DNA of 64,000 nt, taken from positions 1 through 64,000 of IMG/VR virus record IMGVR_UViG_3300033150_001569, one strand, 5' to 3'. The position numbers were made by a program, and so were the translations under genes. Below the pieces are notes generated by a model, which had not been told where the DNA came from, made no database searches, and was given only the letters and a program-made list of their open reading frames with translations. Positions 47,259 to 55,566 of this stretch are shown here, one piece after another; position 1 is the stretch's first letter, and every line of letters begins with the position of its first letter. The DNA comes from a virus.

Positions 47259-48056
47259 ATGAAGAATGAAAAAATTAAAAAAGATAATGTTAAAGATGAT
47301 GAACATTTAAGTTTTTTGTTTAGAGAAGATGAACAAGATGAAGAAATTAAAGATGATAATGAAAGTTTACTTAGTGAGGATGATGATAAAGATGAAATAT
47401 TAACAAATGCTTTATTTGGAATAGAAGATGATAATGAAGATGATAGTAATGATGATGAAGATAATAAAGATGATAACAAAGAAGATAATAAAGATGATAA
47501 CAAAGAAGATAATAAAGATGAAGATAATAAAGACGAAGATAATAAAGACGAAGATAATAAAGACGAAGATAATAAAGATGAAGATGAAGACGATGATAAA
47601 GAAAATAAAAATAATAATGAAGATGAAAATGAAGATAAAAATAATGAAAATAATACTAAAGATGATAACAAAGATGAAGAAAATAAAGATGATAATATTA
47701 CTATGACTTTAGAAGAAGCTAAAAAAATAATTGCTGAAGAAGAGGAAAGAATTAGACTTGAACAAGAAGAAAAGAAAAGAAAATTAGAAGAAGCAAGAAA
47801 ATTAGTAGAAGAAGATGAAGAAAAAAGAAAAAAAGAACAAAAAGAAAAAGAAGATAAAGTTTCAGAAGCTACATCACAAGTAGATGATAATAAAGATAAA
47901 ACTAAAGAAGATGATGCAGTTGATGATAAACAACAAAAAGACGATGATAAAACAGAAGAAGATCATCAAAAAGAAGAAAAAGACAAAAATAATAAAGATG
48001 ATGAAGATAATAAAAAGGATGATAAGGACAAAGATAAGGATAAAAAAGATGAATAA
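47259..48056 (+). CDS. Highly acidic Asp/Glu/Asn/Lys repeat protein, 265 aa
   Basis: Residues 65-135 consist almost only of D, E, N and K in NKDED-type repeats. Residues 150-200 form a long charged helix (EEERIRLEQEEKKRKLEEARKL) and the end is again repetitive. Such a chain is intrinsically disordered. Its place between portal and AAA+ genes suggests a scaffold, chaperone or DNA mimic. An antisense serine-rich frame is only its shadow. AAAGGAG precedes the ATG. Confidence 0.6.
   Translation: MKNEKIKKDNVKDDEHLSFLFREDEQDEEIKDDNESLLSEDDDKDEILTNALFGIEDDNEDDSNDDEDNKDDNKEDNKDDNKEDNKDEDNKDEDNKDEDNKDEDNKDEDEDDDKENKNNNEDENEDKNNENNTKDDNKDEENKDDNITMTLEEAKKIIAEEEERIRLEQEEKKRKLEEARKLVEEDEEKRKKEQKEKEDKVSEATSQVDDNKDKTKEDDAVDDKQQKDDDKTEEDHQKEEKDKNNKDDEDNKKDDKDKDKDKKDE
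47460..47590 (+). repeat. Minisatellite of 15-21-bp units in the acidic gene
   Basis: Four consecutive units of GAAGATAATAAAGAY after two copies of GATAACAAAGAAGATAATAAA. Length is a multiple of three, so slippage changes the protein without breaking the frame. Confidence 0.75.
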
Positions 48057-49527
48057 GTTAAATTATTTACCTATTCAAAAAATATTAAATAGTGATATTA
48101 ATATTAAGAAAACAGATAATAATTTTAATTGTAAATCTTCTTATGACAATTGGAAAACTGAAAATTTAAGTACAGATACAATATTAAACCAAATTAAACA
48201 AATAATTTCTGAAGATGAAAGATTTAGTAAATATAATTATGTTGCAATTTTAGATTATAATTCAAAATTAGAAGAATATTTTCTTAATAAAGAATTATAT
48301 AATACAATATTTTATTCAAATATTTTTCAGAAAAAATATGAAGATAATATAGTTTTAAAGTTTTTTAAATATTTTGGTGATGATTTTGCTGCTCAATTAA
48401 CTAGTTTTCAATTAAATTATAATGATGATATTTTATTATTATTTTTTAATGATAAAGAAATAATTTATAAAACTTTTTTTGAAGAAAGTAAATTTGAAAT
48501 TGATTATGGTAATTATCAATTATTGTTAACTCCTTTTGGTTATATTCTTGAAAAATTTAAAATAGGTAAAAATATTCAACCAATTTTAAATGAAAATATT
48601 TTTGATGATTTAAAAGAAGAAATTGATACTTTCTTTGAAAGTGAAGATTTTTATTTAAATGATGATAAAATATCAAGTGATTATAAGTCAGGTATTTTAA
48701 TTCCTGGACCTCCAGGAAGTGGTAAGAGTTTATCAATAAAATATCTTTTAAGTACTATTAAAGATTCATATAATATTTTTATGGATTCAGCCGATTTTTC
48801 TAGATCATTATATAATTTTATTAAAGGTAATTTTGATAATAATAAAAAGAAAATTTTTGTTGTAGAAGATATAGATAGTTTACATGAGTACGATAGATCA
48901 GGGTTTTTGAACTTTATGGACGGGTGCAAAACACTTAACAAGATTTTATTTATTGCTACAACTAATTATCCTAAAAAAGTAGATGAAGCATTAAAAGATA
49001 GACCTAGTAGATTTGATAAAATTGTAAGAATAGGATTTCCTTATTTTGAAACAAGAACTAAATTTTTAAAATATTATTTTCCAGAATTAAGTAATGAACA
49101 ATTAATTGATTATGCTGATAAAACTAAGGGATATACAGGATCATATTATAAATATTTATATGAATTACATAAAAAAAGAAAAATATCAGTAGAAGAAGCA
49201 ATTAAAAGAATAGAACATCAAAAAAGTATTTGTTGTGAAACATTTGAATATGATTTAGAAAATAATGATGATACTAAAGAAAGATATATAGAATCAATAA
49301 CGAAATCTATTCCAAAACCTAAAAATACTGAACAAGAACCAAAATGTGTTGAAGATGAAATAATAAATAAATTAAGAAATAAGGTTCCTAGAAAACCTGG
49401 TGAAAGTATTGATGATTGTGTTAGTAGAAATATTCCAATTATAAGAGAAGAATTTCCTGATATGGAAATGGATCAAGTAATTGCTATTGCTTATCAAACT
49501 TGTAAAAAACCTCCAGAAAAAGAATAA
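48049..49527 (+). CDS. AAA+ ATPase in the head module, 492 aa
   Basis: ATG 48049 overlaps the acidic gene by eight bases. The N-terminal 200 residues are unique and acidic. GPPGSGKS (220-227) is the Walker A, IFVVEDIDS the Walker B, FIATTNYP sensor 1 and RPSRFDKIVRIGFP the arginine-finger region of classic AAA proteins. A C-terminal piece KVPRKPGESIDDCVSRNIPIIREEFPDMEMDQVIAIAYQTC is of a kind also seen in phage head proteins. It may remodel capsid parts or load the acidic partner. Confidence 0.75.
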   Translation: MNKLNYLPIQKILNSDINIKKTDNNFNCKSSYDNWKTENLSTDTILNQIKQIISEDERFSKYNYVAILDYNSKLEEYFLNKELYNTIFYSNIFQKKYEDNIVLKFFKYFGDDFAAQLTSFQLNYNDDILLLFFNDKEIIYKTFFEESKFEIDYGNYQLLLTPFGYILEKFKIGKNIQPILNENIFDDLKEEIDTFFESEDFYLNDDKISSDYKSGILIPGPPGSGKSLSIKYLLSTIKDSYNIFMDSADFSRSLYNFIKGNFDNNKKKIFVVEDIDSLHEYDRSGFLNFMDGCKTLNKILFIATTNYPKKVDEALKDRPSRFDKIVRIGFPYFETRTKFLKYYFPELSNEQLIDYADKTKGYTGSYYKYLYELHKKRKISVEEAIKRIEHQKSICCETFEYDLENNDDTKERYIESITKSIPKPKNTEQEPKCVEDEIINKLRNKVPRKPGESIDDCVSRNIPIIREEFPDMEMDQVIAIAYQTCKKPPEKE

Positions 49528-49568
49528 TCTATATTATTTAATTCATTAAATAAATCTTAATAAAATCA

Positions 49569-49588
49569 ATTCTAAAATAGAAAATTCT
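49569..49588. repeat. Copy 2 of the ATTCTAAAATAG motif
   Basis: ATTCTAAAATAGAAAATTCT in the gap before the protease gene, preceded by AAAATCA as in the coding copy at 51481. The gap 49528-49640 shows no promoter of the TTGACA type. Confidence 0.4.
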
Positions 49589-49640
49589 TAAAACAATTAT
49601 GATATATTTGTATGTATAAATTTATTAAGGATGAATTAAA

Positions 49641-51764
49641 ATGAAGATGAATATAAAATTTAATTTTGATGTAAAAATAAATAAATTTTTTTCTCTTGAA
49701 ACAGATGGTGAAAAAATTGAAGGTGTTCCAAAAAATTCTTGGATCATAGAAGGATATGCAGCTACATCACATTATGATACTCAAGGCGATATAATAAAAC
49801 CTGATGCGTTAAAAGAAGTTGAATCTAGTTTATTACAAAATTCTACTGTTTTATATAATCATGATCCTGATGAAGAAATTGGTAAAATTGTTCATAGTGA
49901 ATTTACTAATAAAGGATTGTTAGTAAAAGTAATGATTAGCAAAACAAGAGAAGATATTTGGACTAAAATAAAAGAAGGAGTTCTTAATAAATTTTCTATT
50001 GCTGGTATTTGTTTGGAATCAAAAGAGGAATATATAGAAGAATTAAGAAATTTTGTACATGTTATATATAAATTAAGAATTGATGAAGTTTCTATAGTTC
50101 CTATTCCAGCAAATCCTAAAGCAGAAGCAATTGCATGGTATATTTCTAAAGCAATTGATGAATATAGAAATAATTTACAAACTAAAGAAATAAGAATTGA
50201 TGATGCTCCTTCATTTAAAGTAACAAAATCATATGAAGATGAAAATGATAATAATTTTTATATTGAAGGATTTGCTTCAACTACAGATATTGATAAAGAT
50301 GATGAAATGTTTAGTGCTAGTGCAATGATTGGTATAAGGGATGGATTAATAAAAAATCCAACTGTATTTTATAACCATGATACTAATTATCCTATTGGAG
50401 CAGTAAAACAAGCAGAAATAAAAGAAAAAGATGGAAAATATGGTGTTTGGGTAAAAATATTAATAAGTAAAACAGAAGAAACTATTATTACTAAAATAAA
50501 AGAAGGTATTTTAACAGGTCTTTCTATTGGTGGTAAAGCAGTTGCAGCTTTTCAAGAATTTAGTGAAAAAATAGGTCGTGCAATTGATATAGTTACTAGA
50601 TTTTTATGTTATGAGGTATCATTAGTTGGTATTCCTTCAAATGATAATGCAAGAGCATTAGATTATTATATTTCTAAAGCATTTAAAATAAATAAAAAAT
50701 ATAATAAAGATGATAAAAAAATTAATAAAATAGAAAAAACATTATCAAATATGTTACAAAATTATATTTTATATAATTTAAATAGTGAAAATAAAAATGA
50801 AAGATTAACTGCACAATCACAAGCAATAGAATCTATTAATGGTATTATAGAATATTTAAATCAAGCTGCTGAAATTAATGAAGAAAATTTACTTCCTTAT
50901 CCATATCCAGAAGCAGTTCCTAATAAAATTTCGTTATCAATATCTGAAATAACGTCTTCATTAATTGGATTTTTAATTAATTATGATCAAGTTGTTCCAC
51001 AAGGATTATCAGCTAGATTAAAAAGAGATTTATATTCTTTAACTGAAAAAATAAATGAATTAAAAGATCCATCATTATCAGATGGTGATGATATTATTGA
51101 TTTTAAAAATTTAAATTTCAAAAATTTAATAGAAAAATCAAAAAGTTATAAACCTAAAAAAGATGAAATTGATAGTGAATTACATACAGTTAAAGTAAAA
51201 GTTGATGAAAGTGAAAAAGAAGAATTAATTAATTTAATTAATAAAGCTAAAGATAATCTTGAAAAAGAAATTCATGAAAAATTAAATAAAAATAATAATT
51301 CAGTTAGAGAAGATTTATTAGAACAAATTAAAAATTTAAAATTAGAATTAAAAGATTTAAATAAAGAATTTAAAGAAGTTATGAATTATTCTGATGAAAA
51401 TCTTAGAAAGAAATCTGTGGAAATAGATGAAAAGATTGAGAAAAATCAAAATAATTTTATAGAAACATTAACAAAAATCAATTCTAAAATAGAAAAATTC
51501 TCTACTGATATAGAAAATAAGTTCAAAGATATAGATAATCATTCTCATAAAGAATTTAAATCATTAGAAGATAATATTAATTCATTTAAAGAAGATAATA
51601 ATAAATTAGATGATCGTATAAAAGAATTAGAGAATGATGGTGGGTTTTCAAAAAGTATAGATGGTCAAGAAATTAAGAAAAAAATAAATCAAGAAAAAAA
51701 TCAAGAATTGAATTGGTTTGAACAATCTGTTTTAAGTAATTCAAATAAAGTAAGTTCTGAGTAA
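49641..51764 (+). CDS. Double prohead protease domain fused to coiled-coil scaffold, 707 aa
   Basis: Two S78-type protease domains lie in tandem. Domain 1 (about 28-175) has TVLYNHD with His74 and KFSIAGI with Ser119, ending DEVSIVPIPAN. Domain 2 (about 200-350) has TVFYNHD with His246 and GLSIGGK with Ser295, ending YEVSLVGIPSN. Both keep the His and Ser. Residues 520-690 form long coiled coils, typical of a scaffold fused to the protease. It directs prohead assembly and is then cleaved. AAGGATG precedes the ATG. Confidence 0.8.
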   Translation: MKMNIKFNFDVKINKFFSLETDGEKIEGVPKNSWIIEGYAATSHYDTQGDIIKPDALKEVESSLLQNSTVLYNHDPDEEIGKIVHSEFTNKGLLVKVMISKTREDIWTKIKEGVLNKFSIAGICLESKEEYIEELRNFVHVIYKLRIDEVSIVPIPANPKAEAIAWYISKAIDEYRNNLQTKEIRIDDAPSFKVTKSYEDENDNNFYIEGFASTTDIDKDDEMFSASAMIGIRDGLIKNPTVFYNHDTNYPIGAVKQAEIKEKDGKYGVWVKILISKTEETIITKIKEGILTGLSIGGKAVAAFQEFSEKIGRAIDIVTRFLCYEVSLVGIPSNDNARALDYYISKAFKINKKYNKDDKKINKIEKTLSNMLQNYILYNLNSENKNERLTAQSQAIESINGIIEYLNQAAEINEENLLPYPYPEAVPNKISLSISEITSSLIGFLINYDQVVPQGLSARLKRDLYSLTEKINELKDPSLSDGDDIIDFKNLNFKNLIEKSKSYKPKKDEIDSELHTVKVKVDESEKEELINLINKAKDNLEKEIHEKLNKNNNSVREDLLEQIKNLKLELKDLNKEFKEVMNYSDENLRKKSVEIDEKIEKNQNNFIETLTKINSKIEKFSTDIENKFKDIDNHSHKEFKSLEDNINSFKEDNNKLDDRIKELENDGGFSKSIDGQEIKKKINQEKNQELNWFEQSVLSNSNKVSSE

Positions 51765-51768
51765 AAGT

Positions 51769-51795
51769 TTCACAATTTCCCCCACAAATTGTGAA
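51769..51795 (+). promoter_or_regulatory. Leader hairpin before the capsid gene
   Basis: TTCACAATTT (51769-51778), loop CCCCCAC... and AAATTGTGAA (51786-51795): a perfect 10-bp stem. With no T-run it is probably an mRNA processing or stabilising element for the abundant capsid transcript. Confidence 0.5.
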
Positions 51796-51836
51796 TTTAT
51801 AGTAAATGAAAAATAAATTATTAAAGGGAGATACAA

Positions 51837-53138
51837 ATGAACGAAAAATTTAAAAAAGCTGGTAGCGTTCTTGATACTGCTGGATTAGGTGTTGGTGCAT
51901 TAAATCCAAAACAGCAAGAAGCATTTATAATGATGGTGTGGGATAAGAGTATTCTTTTAAAGATGGCTCGTCATGAGACAGTATCACAAGCTAAAACAGA
52001 AATAGAAAAAATGTGGATTGGTGAACCTGTTACTGAAGCAGTTGGAGAAGGAATTGATTCAGGTAATTTATCTAGTCCTCAGTTTTCAAAAATTGATATT
52101 TATTGTAAAAAATTGCGTAGTGCATGGTCATTGAATTATGAAGTATTGCAGGAAGCTATTAATCAGAAAAAAGTACAAAGTGATATTATGAATGCTATGA
52201 CAACTCGTATTGCATCTGATTTGGAAATGCTTTCTATTCAGGGTGATGATAGTCTTACTGGAACTAATGCAAGACAGAGATTGTTAAAAAGATGTGATGG
52301 TTTCTTGAAACAAGCTGAAGAAGCTCATATTGTTGATGTTGCTGGTGGAAATATTCATAAAAAAGTTTTTGCACAAGCATTGAGAAGTATGCCTGATCAA
52401 TATTTAGAAGATCCTCAAATGAAATTTTTCTGTTCTCCTTCAATTTATATTGATTATGCAGACTTAGTAGCTGATAGGGTATCTGGATATGGTGATGAAA
52501 CCTTGTCTGGAAAATCTCCTCTTCAAGTTTATGGTGTTCCTATTGCTCGTATTCCATTAATTCCTAGTTCTCTTCCTGTAGTTGTTTCTGGTGCTAGTGC
52601 TGGTCAGTGTGTTGGTACTGAATATCAATTGTTTATTATTACTGCTGGAAGTAATGATAAATTATTGCTTAATATTGATGCAGGTACTGATCGTACTGTT
52701 ACTTTAACTGCTGGTCAAAGAACTGCTGCTCAAATTGCTGCTGATATCAATGCTGCTCATGCTGATCTTGATGGAGTAGCAAGTGTTGTTAATGATGATG
52801 CTGGATCAAAAATTGTTTTAAAATCAAAAACTACTGGTGCAAGTTCTAGTGTTCAAATTAAAACTGTTGCTGATGATGCATATACTGAACTTGGTTTAAC
52901 AGTTGGTACTTATAGTGGTGCTGCTGCTTCTGGTACTGTATATGAAGGAAGTAAGATTCTTCTTACTAATCCACAGAATTTGATTGCTGTAATGCTTGAT
53001 AAAACTCGTATATTGAAAGAATTCATCAATAGAAATGACAGATGGGAATTTACTATTTATAATCAAGTAGATTACAAAATCGAAAATCTTGAAGCTCTCG
53101 TAATGATTAAGAATGTAAGAAAAAGAAGTTTAGTATAA
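51837..53138 (+). CDS. Major capsid protein, HK97 fold, with inserted domain, 433 aa
   Basis: AAGGGAG precedes the ATG. LNPKQQEAFIMMVWDKSILLKMARHETVSQAKTEIEKMWIGEPV, SPQFSKIDIYCKKLRSAWSLNYEVLQEAI, GVPIARIPLIP and the C-terminal LEALVMIKNVR fit HK97-type capsid proteins. Residues about 262-370 are an inserted Ala/Thr/Gly-rich beta domain (LNIDAGTDRTVTLTAGQRTAAQIAADIN...) like a flagellin IN motif, probably a surface knob. The gene uses more G/C-ending codons than its neighbours, as expected for high expression. Confidence 0.85.
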   Translation: MNEKFKKAGSVLDTAGLGVGALNPKQQEAFIMMVWDKSILLKMARHETVSQAKTEIEKMWIGEPVTEAVGEGIDSGNLSSPQFSKIDIYCKKLRSAWSLNYEVLQEAINQKKVQSDIMNAMTTRIASDLEMLSIQGDDSLTGTNARQRLLKRCDGFLKQAEEAHIVDVAGGNIHKKVFAQALRSMPDQYLEDPQMKFFCSPSIYIDYADLVADRVSGYGDETLSGKSPLQVYGVPIARIPLIPSSLPVVVSGASAGQCVGTEYQLFIITAGSNDKLLLNIDAGTDRTVTLTAGQRTAAQIAADINAAHADLDGVASVVNDDAGSKIVLKSKTTGASSSVQIKTVADDAYTELGLTVGTYSGAAASGTVYEGSKILLTNPQNLIAVMLDKTRILKEFINRNDRWEFTIYNQVDYKIENLEALVMIKNVRKRSLV

Positions 53139-53193
53139 TTTAGTCTCCCTTTTGGGGGATAATCTGTAACATAATGCAATAATGTATATAACC

Positions 53194-53230
53194 AAAAGGG
53201 GAATGATTATAAAATCATTCCCCTTTTTTT
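53194..53230 (+). terminator. Strong terminator after the capsid gene
   Basis: GGGGAATGAT (53198-53207) and ATCATTCCCC (53214-53223), then seven T. A second small hairpin, TCTCCC/GGGGGA, lies just after the stop codon. Confidence 0.85.
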
Positions 53231-53263
53231 ATGTATGATAATAACGAATTTAAAGGAGATATT

Positions 53264-53830
53264 ATGAAGTTTGTTTTGAAAAAAGGTCAATCATATTCTA
53301 CTATTTGTCCATCTGGAACTAGATATAAATTTTATAAAGATCAAGATGGTAAATCAATTCCAGTTGAAGTTGAAAAGAAAGAAGATATTGAAAGATTAAA
53401 AGAATTAGATGAATTTGTTGCAATTTTAGGTCAAGAAAATATTAAAAAAGAATCTAAACCTATTTCAGTTGCTACAATAAAACCTATGGAAAATTCAATA
53501 GAAGCACCAAAACCAAATGGAAAAATAGAAGAAATTGAAAATGAAAAAATTGAAAATAAAGGAACAAAAACAATTGTTACAATGAAACCAGAAGAAACTC
53601 CTATGTCTATGAATGAAAATGATATAGTTGAAAAAACTGATAATAATAAAATTCATTCTAAAATAGAATTGGAAGAAGATGAAGAAAAACTTAGTCCAAA
53701 AGATATTGAGAAAAAAGAAATAAATGAAGGTAATAAAATTGCTATGAAAACTCCTACTAAAGTTAATTTTGATGAATTAAAAGACGATTTTGTTGATTTA
53801 AAAGATAACAAAAATAAGAAAGATAAATAA
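53264..53830 (+). CDS. Hypothetical acidic structural-region protein, 188 aa
   Basis: AAAGGAG precedes ATG 53264. The N-terminal 55 residues form a small domain (FVLKKGQSYSTICPSGTRYKFYKDQDG), and the rest is a charged, disordered chain. It could be a capsid decoration or connector-associated protein. The ATTCTAAAATAG motif recurs within it at 53655. Confidence 0.5.
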   Translation: MKFVLKKGQSYSTICPSGTRYKFYKDQDGKSIPVEVEKKEDIERLKELDEFVAILGQENIKKESKPISVATIKPMENSIEAPKPNGKIEEIENEKIENKGTKTIVTMKPEETPMSMNENDIVEKTDNNKIHSKIELEEDEEKLSPKDIEKKEINEGNKIAMKTPTKVNFDELKDDFVDLKDNKNKKDK

Positions 53831-54709
53831 ATGATTTTTGTAACTGAAAAATTTAGATATTGCAATATTCCTCAATTACAAGATGAAGGAATGGATACTG
53901 ATTTAACAGATGCACAAGTACTTAAAATTATTGAAGCAGCAAGTAAATTAATTAATAGAATGACTGATCAATGGTTTTATCCAATTGAAACAACTTTTAA
54001 ACAAATTGAAGAAGGTTGTAATATTATTACTCTTCCTAATTTAATTCCTATTATTAAATTAAATAATGTTAAAATTGATGATGATGAAATTGATTCAGAA
54101 TCATATAATTTTGATATGGTTAATTTAACTACTATTGAACAACAAAGAATAATTAAATATAAAAATTTTAATACTGAATTTGTAGGGGAATTATCTATAG
54201 ATGGTATTTTTGGTTATTTAGAAAGAAGATCTTATAATGAAACAACAACTTCAACTGCTGTTAATAGTAGCAGTACTAATGTAACAGTTGTTGATGCTAG
54301 TAAATTTAAAGTTAATGATGTATTAATTTTTGATGATGGTGTTAATGATAAATTTAAAACTATTTGTACACAAGTAGATAAATCTGGTAATAAATTATAT
54401 TTTGCAGATGTAGATGATGAGACTGAAATAGATAGTGGAGCTAAAGTATATAGATATGGTCAAGTACCTACTTTAATTAATCGTGCATGTAAAATATTAG
54501 TTTTAAGAAGTCTTTTTGAATTAGCTAGTGAAAATTTAGAAGAACAAGATTTAGCTAATAGATTAATTTCTGAAACAACTGATAGATATTCTTATAGATT
54601 ATCACCTAATGGTTCTGGAGAAGGTGGTGCAAATTATAGTACTGGAATAACTGAAGTTGATAGAATATTAACTCAATTTACACCACCACCATTAGTGAAA
54701 GGAATATAA
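53831..54709 (+). CDS. Head-tail connector-like protein, 292 aa
   Basis: The N-terminal helices (LTDAQVLKIIEAASKLINRMTDQWFYPIETTFKQIEEG) resemble gp6/Gp15-type connector proteins. The middle is a beta insert with an Ala/Ser/Thr stretch, and the end (LINRACKILVLRSLF...VDRILTQFTPPPLVKGI) has the GGI-like connector tail. Position after the capsid gene supports this role. Confidence 0.65.
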   Translation: MIFVTEKFRYCNIPQLQDEGMDTDLTDAQVLKIIEAASKLINRMTDQWFYPIETTFKQIEEGCNIITLPNLIPIIKLNNVKIDDDEIDSESYNFDMVNLTTIEQQRIIKYKNFNTEFVGELSIDGIFGYLERRSYNETTTSTAVNSSSTNVTVVDASKFKVNDVLIFDDGVNDKFKTICTQVDKSGNKLYFADVDDETEIDSGAKVYRYGQVPTLINRACKILVLRSLFELASENLEEQDLANRLISETTDRYSYRLSPNGSGEGGANYSTGITEVDRILTQFTPPPLVKGI

Positions 54710-54710
54710 A

Positions 54711-55085
54711 ATGAATTTTGATTCAAATGTAAATTATAATAAATGGGAAGGTAATGAAGAAGAAGTAGTATTAACACTTAATGGAAGTAAGCAAAATATT
54801 AAAGGTCAATGTTTAGATTATAATAATTTAATAATATATTTAGATTATGCAAAAAATAGTGAAACAAGCATAGATATTAAATTATTTATTAAACCAGATA
54901 ATAATGATAGTAGAAGATATGAACATCCAGTTAGTAAAAATATAACAACAGATGGATTATATAGATTAGAATGGGAAATTGCAAATGAAGAAAGAAATTT
55001 TGATTTAGAAGTTAAAGGAAATGGTGGAACTGGTGGAACATTAAAAGCTCGTTATTTAATGACTAATAAATATATTCATCAGTAA
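54711..55085 (+). CDS. Hypothetical beta-rich protein, 124 aa
   Basis: A beta-sandwich-like sequence (EVVLTLNGSKQNIKGQCLDYNNLIIYLDYAKN...DLEVKGNGGTGGTLKARYLM), possibly a head decoration or stopper piece. It starts one base after the connector stop. Confidence 0.5.
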   Translation: MNFDSNVNYNKWEGNEEEVVLTLNGSKQNIKGQCLDYNNLIIYLDYAKNSETSIDIKLFIKPDNNDSRRYEHPVSKNITTDGLYRLEWEIANEERNFDLEVKGNGGTGGTLKARYLMTNKYIHQ

Positions 55086-55100
55086 AAATAAAGATATAAA

Positions 55101-55526
55101 ATGACATATCCTAGACGTTATAATCCTGTGGAGATAAAAATAAAACAATTATCTCTAACTAAACCTAATATAGATCCTGATTTTCATGAACCTGTATCTG
55201 GAAAAGTTTATTCATCTCCTATTACAATTGAAGGACAAATTTTTTATATTTTTACAGAAGATAGAGATGGAATAACTACTGTTGGTGATAGAGAAGAAAC
55301 AGAAGGATATTTTGTAATTCGTAGAAAATATTTAATTGATAATAGTATTTTAAATCCTATCAATGAAGAACTTACTATTAAAAAAGGAGATATAGTTGTA
55401 GAAATAGCAAAAAGAATAGTATTTTATAAAATAATTAGAATAGATCCACATGGACATTTAAGAGGTAAGTCAAATACATATCATTTTTATTTTGAAGAAG
55501 TTAAAGAAGAAAGAGGAAGTGTTTAA
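55101..55526 (+). CDS. Hypothetical neck/head-closure-like protein, 141 aa
   Basis: It is beta-rich with GQIFYIFTEDRDGITTVGDREETEGYFVIRRKYL and GDIVVEIAKRIVFYKIIRIDPHGHLRG, the style of phage head-closure or stopper barrels. The gene order agrees, but no family is certain. Confidence 0.5.
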   Translation: MTYPRRYNPVEIKIKQLSLTKPNIDPDFHEPVSGKVYSSPITIEGQIFYIFTEDRDGITTVGDREETEGYFVIRRKYLIDNSILNPINEELTIKKGDIVVEIAKRIVFYKIIRIDPHGHLRGKSNTYHFYFEEVKEERGSV

Positions 55527-55566
55527 ATATTTAAAAATAAATTTTAATTTTAAAAAAGGAGAAAAA

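Noticed and set aside
47460-47590. CRISPR-like array
   Set aside because: The tandem units have no spacers and are in-frame coding repeats; no other array-like pattern occurs in the window.
47240-47671. Serine/leucine-rich open frame on the - strand
   Set aside because: It is the antisense shadow of the acidic D/E/N/K repeat gene; its composition follows from the repeat and it has no ribosome site.
47428-48048. Met/Ile/Lys-rich frames in the +1 and +2 registers of the acidic gene
   Set aside because: Low-complexity by-products of the same repeat; the AAA+ gene starts at ATG 48049, not upstream.
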